DNA from: Alkaliphilus flagellatus
Lineage (GTDB): Bacteria; Bacillota; Clostridia; Peptostreptococcales; Natronincolaceae
DNA: 64,000 nt
NCBI RefSeq assembly: GCF_018919215.1
Contig: NZ_JAHLQK010000001.1
Coordinates: 838,430 to 902,429, forward strand
Direction: 5' to 3'
Below are positions 53,975 through 61,920 of the stretch, one piece after another. Position 1 is the first letter of the stretch, and every line of letters begins with the position of its first letter. The position numbers were made by a program, and so were the translations under genes. The notes under the pieces are model-generated. The model had not been told where the DNA came from, did not search any database, and saw only the letters and a list, made by a program, of their open reading frames with translations.

Positions 53975-55897
53975 ATGACGAAAAAGGACAGAAATATATA
54001 TCTAACAAATATTCCGTTAGAAGAAGCTCAGAAACAGTATTTTTCAGAAATTAATTCATTGAATAGTTGCATAAATACAGAAATTATACCTGTTGTTGAA
54101 AGTTTAAATAGAGTTACAACTAAACCAGTTTTCGCAAAGAAATCCTCTCCAAATTATAATGCTGCTGCTATGGATGGTATTGCTGTAATTTCGAATGCTA
54201 CTTTTGAAGCAACAGAAAGTAATCCAGTTTATCTAAAACTAGAGGAAAATTTTATTTATATTAATACAGGTGGATATATAAGAGATCCATATAATGCTGT
54301 AATTATGATTGAGGATGTTGTAGAAGTGGATGAAAATACTGTAGAGATTCGTCAGCCGGCAACACCTTGGCAACATGTTAGACCTATAGGGGAAGATATA
54401 GTTGAAAGTGAACTTATTATAAGTGCAAATCATAATATACGATCTATGGACATAGGAGCATTGCTAGCAGGTCAAATTATTAATTTAGAGGTTTATAAAC
54501 TGCCTAGGGTTGGAATTATTCCTACTGGTTCAGAAATTGTACAAGTGGAGGAAGAGCTATCTATAGGTAAAATTATAGATACTAATTCTAGTATGTTTGC
54601 TGCTATGGTAATGGAGTACAATGGTATACCTAAAAAATATGAAGTTGTTCCAGACGAATACGACCTTATTAAAAGCAAAATAATCGAGGCTACAAATGAA
54701 AATGATATTGTAGTCATTAATGCGGGATCTTCTGCTGGCTCTAAGGACTATACAGTAAATGTCCTTAGAGAAATTGGAGATGTACTTATACATGGAGTTG
54801 CAACTAAACCGGGAAAACCAGCTATTTTAGCAATTGTAAATGGTAAACCTGTAATAGGCATTCCAGGTTATCCTGTATCTGCATATTTTGTGTTCGAATT
54901 TTTTGTAAAACCACTTTTATTTCAATATAATAGACAGATGTTAGATGAACATAAAAAGGTAAATAGTATATTATCACGCCGAATTGTATCGTCACTAAAA
55001 CATGAAGAATTTATTAGGTTAAAGCTAGGTGTTGTGAATGATAAAGTAATAGCTACTCCATTAGATAGAGGAGCAGGAGTTACTATGTCTTTAGTAAAAG
55101 CAGATGGAATACTTGTAGTACCCCAAAGGGTAGAGGGATATGAAGCGGGTATAGAGGTAGAAGTTCAACTGCTGAAATCTATTAGTGAAATAAATAACAC
55201 TATTGTTTCTATTGGTAGTCATGATTTAGTAATGGATATATTGTCAAATGAGCTACACTTAAATCGATCAAATGTGTTTTTATCATCTGCACATGTAGGA
55301 AGCTTAGGTGGTATAATGGCTATGAAAAAAGGAGAGTGTCATATATCTCCTATACATCTTATGGATGAAGAAACTGGAGATTATAATAACTCCTATATTA
55401 AAAAGTACCTAAATAGTTCAGATTATGCTATAATTAAGTTTGTAAAACGGAGTCAAGGACTAATGGTTAAAAAAGGTAATCCTTTAAATATTCAATATGT
55501 CAAAGATTTAACTAGATCAGATATTCAATTTGTTAATAGACAAAGAGGAGCAGGCACTAGAATTTTACTGGACTATTATTTGGATAAAAATGAGATAACA
55601 GCCTCTGATATTAGAGGTTATGATCGTGAATTTAATACACACATGGCTGTAGCAGCAGCAGTAGCAGGTAAGTCTGCAGATTGTGGAATGGGAGTCTTGT
55701 CTGCGGCGAAGGCTATGGGACTAGATTTTATTCCTATAGCTTGGGAGGATTATGATCTATGTATTTCCAAGGAAATGTTGGAAGACAAAAAAATTACTTC
55801 ACTAATAAGTGTAATGAAGAGTGAAGAGTTTATTAGTAAAATTGCAAAATTAGATGGATATAGTACAGATAATATTGGAGATATCGTATATATCTAG
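53975..55897 (+). CDS. MoeA-type protein fused to a periplasmic-binding-protein-like domain
   Basis: 640 residues. Residues 1-400 are MoeA-like (YNAAAMDGIAV, IPTGSEI, NAGSSAGSKDYT, GIPGYPVSAYF). Residues 405-640 form a PBP-like ligand domain (SIGSHDLVMDIL, FVNRQRGAGTRILLDYYL, GKSADCGMGVLSAAKAMGL), known from fused molybdopterin proteins in Clostridia and archaea. There is no signal peptide, so the domain works in the cytoplasm, perhaps sensing oxyanion or pterin. It is co-transcribed with moeA. AAAAGGAG precedes the ATG. Confidence 0.92.
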   Translation: MTKKDRNIYLTNIPLEEAQKQYFSEINSLNSCINTEIIPVVESLNRVTTKPVFAKKSSPNYNAAAMDGIAVISNATFEATESNPVYLKLEENFIYINTGGYIRDPYNAVIMIEDVVEVDENTVEIRQPATPWQHVRPIGEDIVESELIISANHNIRSMDIGALLAGQIINLEVYKLPRVGIIPTGSEIVQVEEELSIGKIIDTNSSMFAAMVMEYNGIPKKYEVVPDEYDLIKSKIIEATNENDIVVINAGSSAGSKDYTVNVLREIGDVLIHGVATKPGKPAILAIVNGKPVIGIPGYPVSAYFVFEFFVKPLLFQYNRQMLDEHKKVNSILSRRIVSSLKHEEFIRLKLGVVNDKVIATPLDRGAGVTMSLVKADGILVVPQRVEGYEAGIEVEVQLLKSISEINNTIVSIGSHDLVMDILSNELHLNRSNVFLSSAHVGSLGGIMAMKKGECHISPIHLMDEETGDYNNSYIKKYLNSSDYAIIKFVKRSQGLMVKKGNPLNIQYVKDLTRSDIQFVNRQRGAGTRILLDYYLDKNEITASDIRGYDREFNTHMAVAAAVAGKSADCGMGVLSAAKAMGLDFIPIAWEDYDLCISKEMLEDKKITSLISVMKSEEFISKIAKLDGYSTDNIGDIVYI

Positions 55898-55937
55898 ATT
55901 TAATTTAATATGATATTCATTTTAAGGGGGAGTAAAT

Positions 55938-56372
55938 TTGGCAAAGGTTGTTGCAGTTAATATTAGTAGAAGAAAAGGAATACCAAAGGATCAAATTGAA
56001 GAGGGAGTTTTTATTGAAGACTTTGGCTTGGAAGGAGACGCTCATGCAGCAAATTGGCATAGACAGGTTAGTTTACTAGCTCAGGAAAGTATAGATAAAG
56101 CAATAGCAATGGGAGCAGATGGATTAGAACCTGGTAAGTTTGCTGAAAACATAACTACTGAAGGTATCGTTCTATACGAACTACCTGTAGGTACTCAATT
56201 AAAAATAGGTGAAACTATTCAAGAAGTAACACAAATAGGTAAAGAATGTCATCAAAAATGTGCTATTTTTTATACTGTAGGAGAGTGTGTAATGCCTAAA
56301 GAAGGTATTTTTACTAAAGTAATTAAAGGTGGTATAGTTAAACCTGGTGATGATATTGAAATAATTAAATAG
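55938..56372 (+). CDS. MOSC-domain protein
   Basis: 144 residues. The MOSC core is visible (GLEGDAHAANWHRQVSLLA, GLEPGKFAENITTEG, GKECHQKC). The Cys in KECHQKC fits the MOSC sulfur-carrier role in Mo-cofactor sulfuration or transfer. The start is TTG at 55938 with AAGGGGGAG upstream. It is the third gene of the moeA operon. Its terminator is shared with the convergent spoVB gene and carries an insertion. Confidence 0.93.
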   Translation: MAKVVAVNISRRKGIPKDQIEEGVFIEDFGLEGDAHAANWHRQVSLLAQESIDKAIAMGADGLEPGKFAENITTEGIVLYELPVGTQLKIGETIQEVTQIGKECHQKCAIFYTVGECVMPKEGIFTKVIKGGIVKPGDDIEIIK

Positions 56373-56381
56373 TATACTTGT

Positions 56382-56484
56382 AAAAGAAATTAAAGGGTAG
56401 GCTATTGAACTGAACCCAAAAAGTTAGATTTTTTGTCTAACAATTGGGGTGCACTTCATATCGGCCTATCCTTTAATTTCTTTT
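56382..56484. terminator. Convergent terminator interrupted in its loop
   Basis: Arms 56382-56402 and 56464-56484 pair over 21 bp with one GU. The right arm is the end of the spoVB coding sequence. Without the 53-bp insertion and one copy of the duplicated TAT, the loop would be about 5 nt. Confidence 0.8.
56406..56458. mobile_element. Fused ends of an IS3-type element (53-bp remnant)
   Basis: The left end TGAACTGAACCCAAAAAG and the right end, read inward on the other strand, TGAAGTGCACCCCAATTG, are typical IS3/IS150-group terminal repeats. Both continue into GTTAGAT / GTTAGACA. They meet with no transposase between them. TAT flanks both sides (56403-56405 and 56459-56461), as expected for a 3-bp target duplication. 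Confidence 0.75.
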
Positions 56485-58010
56485 ATAATCGATTTAATAT
56501 TTAGGGTTTTAGTTATAGATAATAAAAGCAAGTACAATATGCCCCCTAATAATGCTGAAACCATAGTGCTTAGGAAATTACTAGTTGTAACTAGATAAGA
56601 TGCTTTATAAATATATAACATTGATAAAGCTGTTAGACTGGATAATATTGTTGGTTTAATTAACAATTGCAATATAGAAAGTCTAATTTTAATAGCCCGT
56701 TTTAACGTAATAAAATTTAAGGCAAAAATAACGAAAGCCGAAAGTATATATCCGATAAAGAAACCATTTATACCATATTTCGGATTAGAAATTAAAAAAT
56801 ATGTACAATAGAGCTGAATTACCATGCCTAGTAAATAGTTAATTGTAGTAATTATTTGTTTTCCCATTCCATGTAAAATACCAGATAAAGTGTGCTGCAT
56901 ACATAAAAATATGGTTGAATAGCTTATTATAGATAAATAGCTTCCTACGTCTTCTTGGTTGTAAATTAGTTGTGCTAGATGGTTTCCGAATGCAGTATAT
57001 ATAATAGTTATTGGAATAGCTACTAACAATGTTATTTTTATTGCTAAATTACATTGCTCACTAACATCATCCATATTATTGATTGCCATTTGTTCTGATA
57101 TATTTGGAATAATATTAATTGCTAAGGCAGACGTGACGGTAAAGGGTAGAAACAATAGTGGCATTGCCATTCCGGTTATTTTACCAAAGATTTGAATTGC
57201 CTCAGAGCTTGTATATCCTGCAATAATTAATCTCTGTGGTATTAGAATTGAACTTGCTGTTTGTATTAATGATGAAACTAACCTACCTATAGTAATAGGT
57301 ATTGATATATATAGTATGCTACTAGCTACTTTCAATGAAGACACCGTATAGATTTTTATAAGATGCCTTCTAGGATTTAACTTTCTTAGATTAAACTTAA
57401 ATATCAAGTATATTAGCCCGAAAAATTCTCCGAGTGAAACTCCAATAATCCCTATGGTAGCAGCTAGAACAGGATTGGATGGCTTTTTATATACTAAGTA
57501 GGATAGTACAAATATTATACGAAATAATTGTTCTATAATTTGTGCATTAGCAGGAGGTTTCATATCTTTTAATCCATAAAAAAAACCTCTTATTATACTA
57601 GCAAAAGTTATTAAGCTTATGGCAGGGATTGTAAATAAAATTGGATAGAATATTGCCTCATTTTTTAATACTTTAGTAACAATAAAGTCCATATTAAGCG
57701 ACACCAATATGGATAAAACTAAAGATAAGGTTCCGCCAATAAAAAGAGATATAGTTAGTATTTTATAAACGCCTTCTCTATTATTTAAAGAGTTTTCCTT
57801 AGCTACAAGTTTAGATACTGCTGATGGAATGCCTGCAGATGTTGTTGTAATAAGTAACATTAAAAAAGGAAACACCATCTGATATAGACCTATAGCCTCT
57901 GGTCCTATCAATCTTGAGAGTATTATTTTATATACAAACCCAAGGGATCTAACTAGAAAATTAACTATAACTAATAAAATTGTTCCGTAAATAAAAGAAG
58001 ATTTTTTCAA
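56466..58010 (-). CDS. spoVB: Stage V sporulation protein B-like polysaccharide transporter
   Basis: 514 residues, about 14 hydrophobic helices, of the MOP flippase superfamily. The N-terminus SSFIYGTILLVIVNFLVRSL and the GPEAIGLYQMVFPFLMLLIT and TTSAGIPSAVSKLVAKEN segments are those of SpoVB/YtgP proteins. These move lipid-linked glycan precursors for cortex or cell wall. A TTG start at 58010 is supported by AAGGAGGT. SpoVB versus a vegetative paralogue cannot be decided from the sequence alone. Confidence 0.9.
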   Translation of the reverse strand: MKKSSFIYGTILLVIVNFLVRSLGFVYKIILSRLIGPEAIGLYQMVFPFLMLLITTTSAGIPSAVSKLVAKENSLNNREGVYKILTISLFIGGTLSLVLSILVSLNMDFIVTKVLKNEAIFYPILFTIPAISLITFASIIRGFFYGLKDMKPPANAQIIEQLFRIIFVLSYLVYKKPSNPVLAATIGIIGVSLGEFFGLIYLIFKFNLRKLNPRRHLIKIYTVSSLKVASSILYISIPITIGRLVSSLIQTASSILIPQRLIIAGYTSSEAIQIFGKITGMAMPLLFLPFTVTSALAINIIPNISEQMAINNMDDVSEQCNLAIKITLLVAIPITIIYTAFGNHLAQLIYNQEDVGSYLSIISYSTIFLCMQHTLSGILHGMGKQIITTINYLLGMVIQLYCTYFLISNPKYGINGFFIGYILSAFVIFALNFITLKRAIKIRLSILQLLIKPTILSSLTALSMLYIYKASYLVTTSNFLSTMVSALLGGILYLLLLSITKTLNIKSIIKEIKG

Positions 58011-58216
58011 TCAATTACCTCCTTGCGTAAAGCTTTATTTAACTATATTCATACATATTCTATAGCAACAAGCTTTATTACTGGAAAGCTATTGTACGGA
58101 GTGATTATAGGCATTAGAGTTTGATAAATTAGAAAAAAGTTCTTTTAAAAGTGAATAGCACATATATATGGGTACATATATATCTAAAGAAAAAATATAA
58201 AAGGGGTGAGGTATTT

Positions 58217-58849
58217 ATGCTTCAAAGTATAGAAGGAATTATGACAAAGGCAGAACTTTTATCTGTAGTTGAGAATAAAATATCTAGTTTAAATGAGACT
58301 TTTACATTGGCTTCGATAGATATAGATAATTTTAACACTGTTAATAGCTATTATGGAGAATATATAGGGGATCAAGTGTTGAAAAAAATGGCATCTATTT
58401 TAAAACAAAACTTAAAGAGTGATGATTTAGTATGTAGATCAAATAAAGATGAATTTAGTGTTATATTCTCTAATACACTTTCTGAAACTGGATTTATTAT
58501 GATTGAAGAGATAAGAAAATATTTAGAAGCAAATACATTCGCTCTAGGAGATAAAGAAAAGAAAAAGGAAATTAATATACGTATTAGTGTAGGTATAGCT
58601 AATTATCCTAGAAATGCTAAAAATTCTGTAGATCTTTTTAGAGCTGCTGATAGTGCGCTTTTTAGGGCGAAAAAGGAAGGAAAAAACCGAGTTTATATGG
58701 CAGAAAGTGAAAGTATGGTATTAAAGTCCAGCTATTATACAAAGACACAACTTGAAAGGTTAGCAGAATTGTCTCAGAAAACAGATAAGACAGAAGCGTT
58801 TTTACTTAGGGAAGCCTTGGATGATATTTTTGAAAAGTATAGTAAATAG
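58217..58849 (+). CDS. Degenerate GGDEF-domain protein with RHH-like C-terminus
   Basis: 210 residues. Residues 10-162 have the GGDEF fold: metal-site Asp in SIDIDNF (35, 37), a DLVCR approach and GKNRVY at the end. The signature itself is NKDEF at 76-80, lacking both glycines, and the I-site is KSDD instead of RxxD. Residues 172-209 (SSYYTKTQLERLAELSQK then LLREALDDIFEKY) read like a ribbon-helix-helix DNA-binding module. There is no sensor or membrane segment. ATG at 58217 follows GGGGTGAGG. It may be a nucleotide-binding regulator rather than a cyclase. Confidence 0.82.
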   Translation: MLQSIEGIMTKAELLSVVENKISSLNETFTLASIDIDNFNTVNSYYGEYIGDQVLKKMASILKQNLKSDDLVCRSNKDEFSVIFSNTLSETGFIMIEEIRKYLEANTFALGDKEKKKEINIRISVGIANYPRNAKNSVDLFRAADSALFRAKKEGKNRVYMAESESMVLKSSYYTKTQLERLAELSQKTDKTEAFLLREALDDIFEKYSK

Positions 58850-58860
58850 GTTAGGTCTAC

Positions 58861-58896
58861 AAACAGGCTACTAAAAATAGCTTGTTTATTTTTTTT
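58861..58896 (+). terminator. Terminator after the GGDEF-like gene
   Basis: 10-bp stem AAACAGGCTA / TAGCTTGTTT with one GU pair, 7-nt loop and a T-run. Confidence 0.88.
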
Positions 58897-59019
58897 GAAA
58901 AAACATACAATATATGTGAGTATCCTTAAAGCTTAGAGTATGTCCTATTTATTTTATAAAACTAGCATATAAGGATAAAATACCTGGTATTAAAAAGCCA
59001 GTAGGTAGGAGGTATTTTT

Positions 59020-59262
59020 ATGGAATGGGTTTGTCCTATTTGTAATGGAATGGCAAGTTACATAGTAAAATGTTCTGATTGTGGTAATCAAATGGATGCA
59101 AGAGGTGCAATAGAAGATTACTTTGATGATTACAGCCCATATTTAGATAAAAGTATAACTCAAAGGATTGATGGTGTAGAAGGTCATCGGTGCGTACATC
59201 TTTTTTACTGTCCAAACTGTAATGATGATAAAAGAATACCTGTTAATCAAATTTGGATGTGA
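59020..59262 (+). CDS. Small zinc-ribbon protein, unknown
   Basis: 80 residues with Cys pairs WVCPICN, VKCSDCGN and FYCPNCND, enough for one or two zinc sites. An acidic middle (YFDDYSPYLDKS) separates them. AGGAGG precedes the ATG. No function known. Downstream, 59263-59516 holds no gene, only an inverted repeat TTCTTGCAA / TTGCAAGAA (59299-59328). Confidence 0.7.
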   Translation: MEWVCPICNGMASYIVKCSDCGNQMDARGAIEDYFDDYSPYLDKSITQRIDGVEGHRCVHLFYCPNCNDDKRIPVNQIWM

Positions 59263-59516
59263 ACAATATGTTTTAAAATTATCAGTCATTAGATAAAATT
59301 CTTGCAATAAATTTGATTTTTGCAAGAAAAAATGCAATAAATATTTAAGAAATTGCAAAATTAAATCTTTATTTAGAAATATATAGTTCCTTCTTTATGA
59401 TTAGTTAATTGATGAATCTTCTAAAATAGAGGATTCTATGTATTGTAATTATAATATTATTATCTTTAAGCAATATATATAATTATAAAATGAAATAAAA
59501 ATAATAATTATTTCAA

Positions 59517-59545
59517 TTGACAAACAAATGATAATAATTTATAAT
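59517..59545 (+). promoter_or_regulatory. Strong promoter of the 46-aa Cys-rich gene
   Basis: A perfect TTGACA at 59517-59522, a 17-bp spacer and a perfect TATAAT at 59540-59545. The surroundings (ATGATAATAATTTATAATAA) faintly resemble an AT-rich metal-regulator box, which is unproven. Confidence 0.8.
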
Positions 59546-59585
59546 AATATTACAAATAAAACTTATCTAAGGAAGGGGTTAAAAT

Positions 59586-59726
59586 ATGAAAGAGGATAAG
59601 AAACAAGAAAAAGGACTAAAAGAATCTAGGAATTGTGGAGTATATACTTGCATACACTGTGTTGTTAACACCTGTACCTTAGATGAATGTGAAATGTATG
59701 AAAATAGATTTTTGCAAGAAGGTTAA
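59586..59726 (+). CDS. Cys-rich 46-residue protein
   Basis: A 46-codon frame with AAGGAAGGGG 8 bases before its ATG, a consensus promoter 40 bp upstream and a perfect terminator 25 bp downstream, so it is very likely a real gene. A charged N-terminus (KEDKKQEKGLKES) is followed by a compact Cys-rich part, NCGVYTCIHCVVNTCTLDEC, with six Cys and one His, suited to metal or iron-sulfur binding. No named family was recognised. Confidence 0.8.
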   Translation: MKEDKKQEKGLKESRNCGVYTCIHCVVNTCTLDECEMYENRFLQEG

Positions 59727-59750
59727 ATAATAGTTCATATTAGTTAAAAA

Positions 59751-59780
59751 TAAGACCCTATCTTTAAAGATAGGGTCTTA
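59751..59780. terminator. Bidirectional terminator, Cys-rich gene / ABC exporter
   Basis: A perfect 30-bp palindrome with 15-bp arms (TAAGACCCTATCTTT). Confidence 0.92.
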
Positions 59781-59828
59781 TATATTTCTGCTGTTTTTAT
59801 TAAATTTTTACCTAATTTGAATGATATA

Positions 59829-61901
59829 CTACATACTTTCTTTATACTGTAGCTGATAAAGCTTATAATAAATTCCTTCCTTTTCTAACAGTTCCTGATG
59901 ATTTCCAACTTCCCGCAGACGCCCTTTATGAAGAACCATAATTTTATTACAGTTTTGAATGGTCGATAGTCTATGAGCAATAGCTATTGAAGTTCTACCC
60001 TTGATTAGCTTTACAACTGCATCTTGAATTAACTCCTCTGTTTCCGTATCTATATTAGAAGTGGCTTCATCTAAAACCAATATTGAAGGATCTGTTGCCA
60101 ATGCCCTAGCAAATGCAAGTAGTTGTCTTTGTCCAGAAGAAAGTGTAGAACCCCTTTCCATTACAGGTTCTTCATATTTTTTAGGAAGCTTTTCTATAAA
60201 GTGATGGGAATTAACATACTGAGCAATTTCCTGTACCTTTGTATCGGAAATATCATAATTATTTAAAACTATATTATCTTTTATAGTACCGGTAAACATA
60301 AATACATCCTGAAGCACTATCCCTATATTTTTTCTTAAGGTAGATAGAGAGATATCTTTAATATTAACACCATCAATTAGTATCTCGCCTTTTTGAATAT
60401 CATAAAATCTACTAATTAAGTTGATAATTGAGGATTTACCTGCTCCAGTGGCTCCTACAAAGGCTACGGATTCTCCAAAGTTTATTTTAAAACTAATGTC
60501 CTTTAAAACCCAGTCTTCGTTGTTATATGCAAACCAAACATTTTTAAATTCAATGGTTCCTTGTAAATTATCAATATTCTTAGGTTTTGCTGGCGTAATA
60601 ATATCTGGATCTTTATCGAGTAGTGCAAAAATTCTCTCTGATGATGCCATTGCAGATTGAAGAATATTATATTTTTCTGTTAAGTCATTTATTGGTTGGA
60701 AAAACTGTTTTAAGTAGTCGATAAAGGCAATTAAAACACCAAACTGTATAGATTGGCTAATTACTTGACCACTACCATACCAAATAATAATGGCAATACC
60801 TAAGGATCTGACTATCTCCATAGATGGACGGAAGATGGAGAAAATAAGAATTTCCTTTTTATTAGCCTCTAAATATTCCTTATTAATACTATCGAACTGT
60901 TCTGCCTGCTGTTTTTCCCTCTTGAAAATATGTACAGTTTTCATCCCAGTAAAATTTTCATTTAATGTAGCATTAATTTTTGCTAGTTTTACCCTCACTT
61001 CTCTATAAGCTTTGCGAATTTTTATTCTAAATATAGTTGTTGCTATTAATATTATAGGAACAACCGTAAGGGATAGTAGAGCTAATCTAATATTCATTCC
61101 TATCATTATAATAATAATTCCTAGTATTAAAAATAAATCCTTAAACAAGTTGACCAAAACTGCACTATACATCTCTTGCAATGTTTCTGTATCGTTGGTT
61201 ACTCTAGTAACTAAACGGCCTACTGGATTTTTATCAAAAAAGCTTAAGGACATTCCTTCTAAATGAGTAAATAATTCTTCTCTAATATTAAATATAATCT
61301 TATTGCTTGTATAATTTAGCAAATACACTTGAACATAGTTTAGTATAAATCCAGCAATAATTATAGCAAAATAGAATAGGCCTAGTTTACGTATGGATGA
61401 AACGTCATTTTCCCTAAATAGTTTAACTTCATTCCTTGTTAATTTACGCGCATTAAAGCTTCCAACCTTAGTTTTTATAGTAAACTGTCCATCCTTTTCT
61501 ACAATAGTAAAATCATTTTTCTGTAAATTAAAATAACCATCAACTAAAAAGGTATCTTTATTGTGTCTAACTAATTGTACATTTTTATAGGAGCTTTCGA
61601 TAATATTCTCCTTGTCTTTATTTAGTGTAATATAATATTTGTCTTCAAAAAAGATAACATTATTATTACCTTCTGGGGGAATATCATAAACTGCTATAGG
61701 TCTATCGTAAATATTAATATGTTCATCTATAGCTACTTTTATTAAATAAGGTCCTGCAAGATCAATACCTGCAATGACCATAAGAAGCATAATGCATATT
61801 AATAACCATGCCCAATAGGGTTTAGCATATGTTAAAAGCCGAGCCATTAGCTTAGAATCATAGGCCTTACCCAATACTTCTTCATTGTGAATGTTACTCA
61901 T
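59829..61901 (-). CDS. Heterodimeric ABC exporter half, large subunit (BmrD/YheH-like)
   Basis: 690 residues. A type IV exporter half with six membrane helices. About 110 residues (62-175) are inserted between helices 1 and 2, outside the cell, as in the larger partner of BmrCD/YheIH. The nucleotide-binding domain has Walker A VGATGAGKSS, signature LSSGQRQ and a full Walker B with catalytic Glu (ILVLDEATS). It pairs with the 582-residue gene just upstream (19 bp). The substrate is unknown; relatives export drugs. Confidence 0.92.
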   Translation of the reverse strand: MSNIHNEEVLGKAYDSKLMARLLTYAKPYWAWLLICIMLLMVIAGIDLAGPYLIKVAIDEHINIYDRPIAVYDIPPEGNNNVIFFEDKYYITLNKDKENIIESSYKNVQLVRHNKDTFLVDGYFNLQKNDFTIVEKDGQFTIKTKVGSFNARKLTRNEVKLFRENDVSSIRKLGLFYFAIIIAGFILNYVQVYLLNYTSNKIIFNIREELFTHLEGMSLSFFDKNPVGRLVTRVTNDTETLQEMYSAVLVNLFKDLFLILGIIIIMIGMNIRLALLSLTVVPIILIATTIFRIKIRKAYREVRVKLAKINATLNENFTGMKTVHIFKREKQQAEQFDSINKEYLEANKKEILIFSIFRPSMEIVRSLGIAIIIWYGSGQVISQSIQFGVLIAFIDYLKQFFQPINDLTEKYNILQSAMASSERIFALLDKDPDIITPAKPKNIDNLQGTIEFKNVWFAYNNEDWVLKDISFKINFGESVAFVGATGAGKSSIINLISRFYDIQKGEILIDGVNIKDISLSTLRKNIGIVLQDVFMFTGTIKDNIVLNNYDISDTKVQEIAQYVNSHHFIEKLPKKYEEPVMERGSTLSSGQRQLLAFARALATDPSILVLDEATSNIDTETEELIQDAVVKLIKGRTSIAIAHRLSTIQNCNKIMVLHKGRLREVGNHQELLEKEGIYYKLYQLQYKESM

Positions 61902-61920
61902 TGTCTACACCCCTAACTAT

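Noticed and set aside
59500-59560. Fur-type box around the promoter of the Cys-rich gene
   Set aside because: The AT-rich match is weak and no better than expected in this background; mentioned only as a remark.
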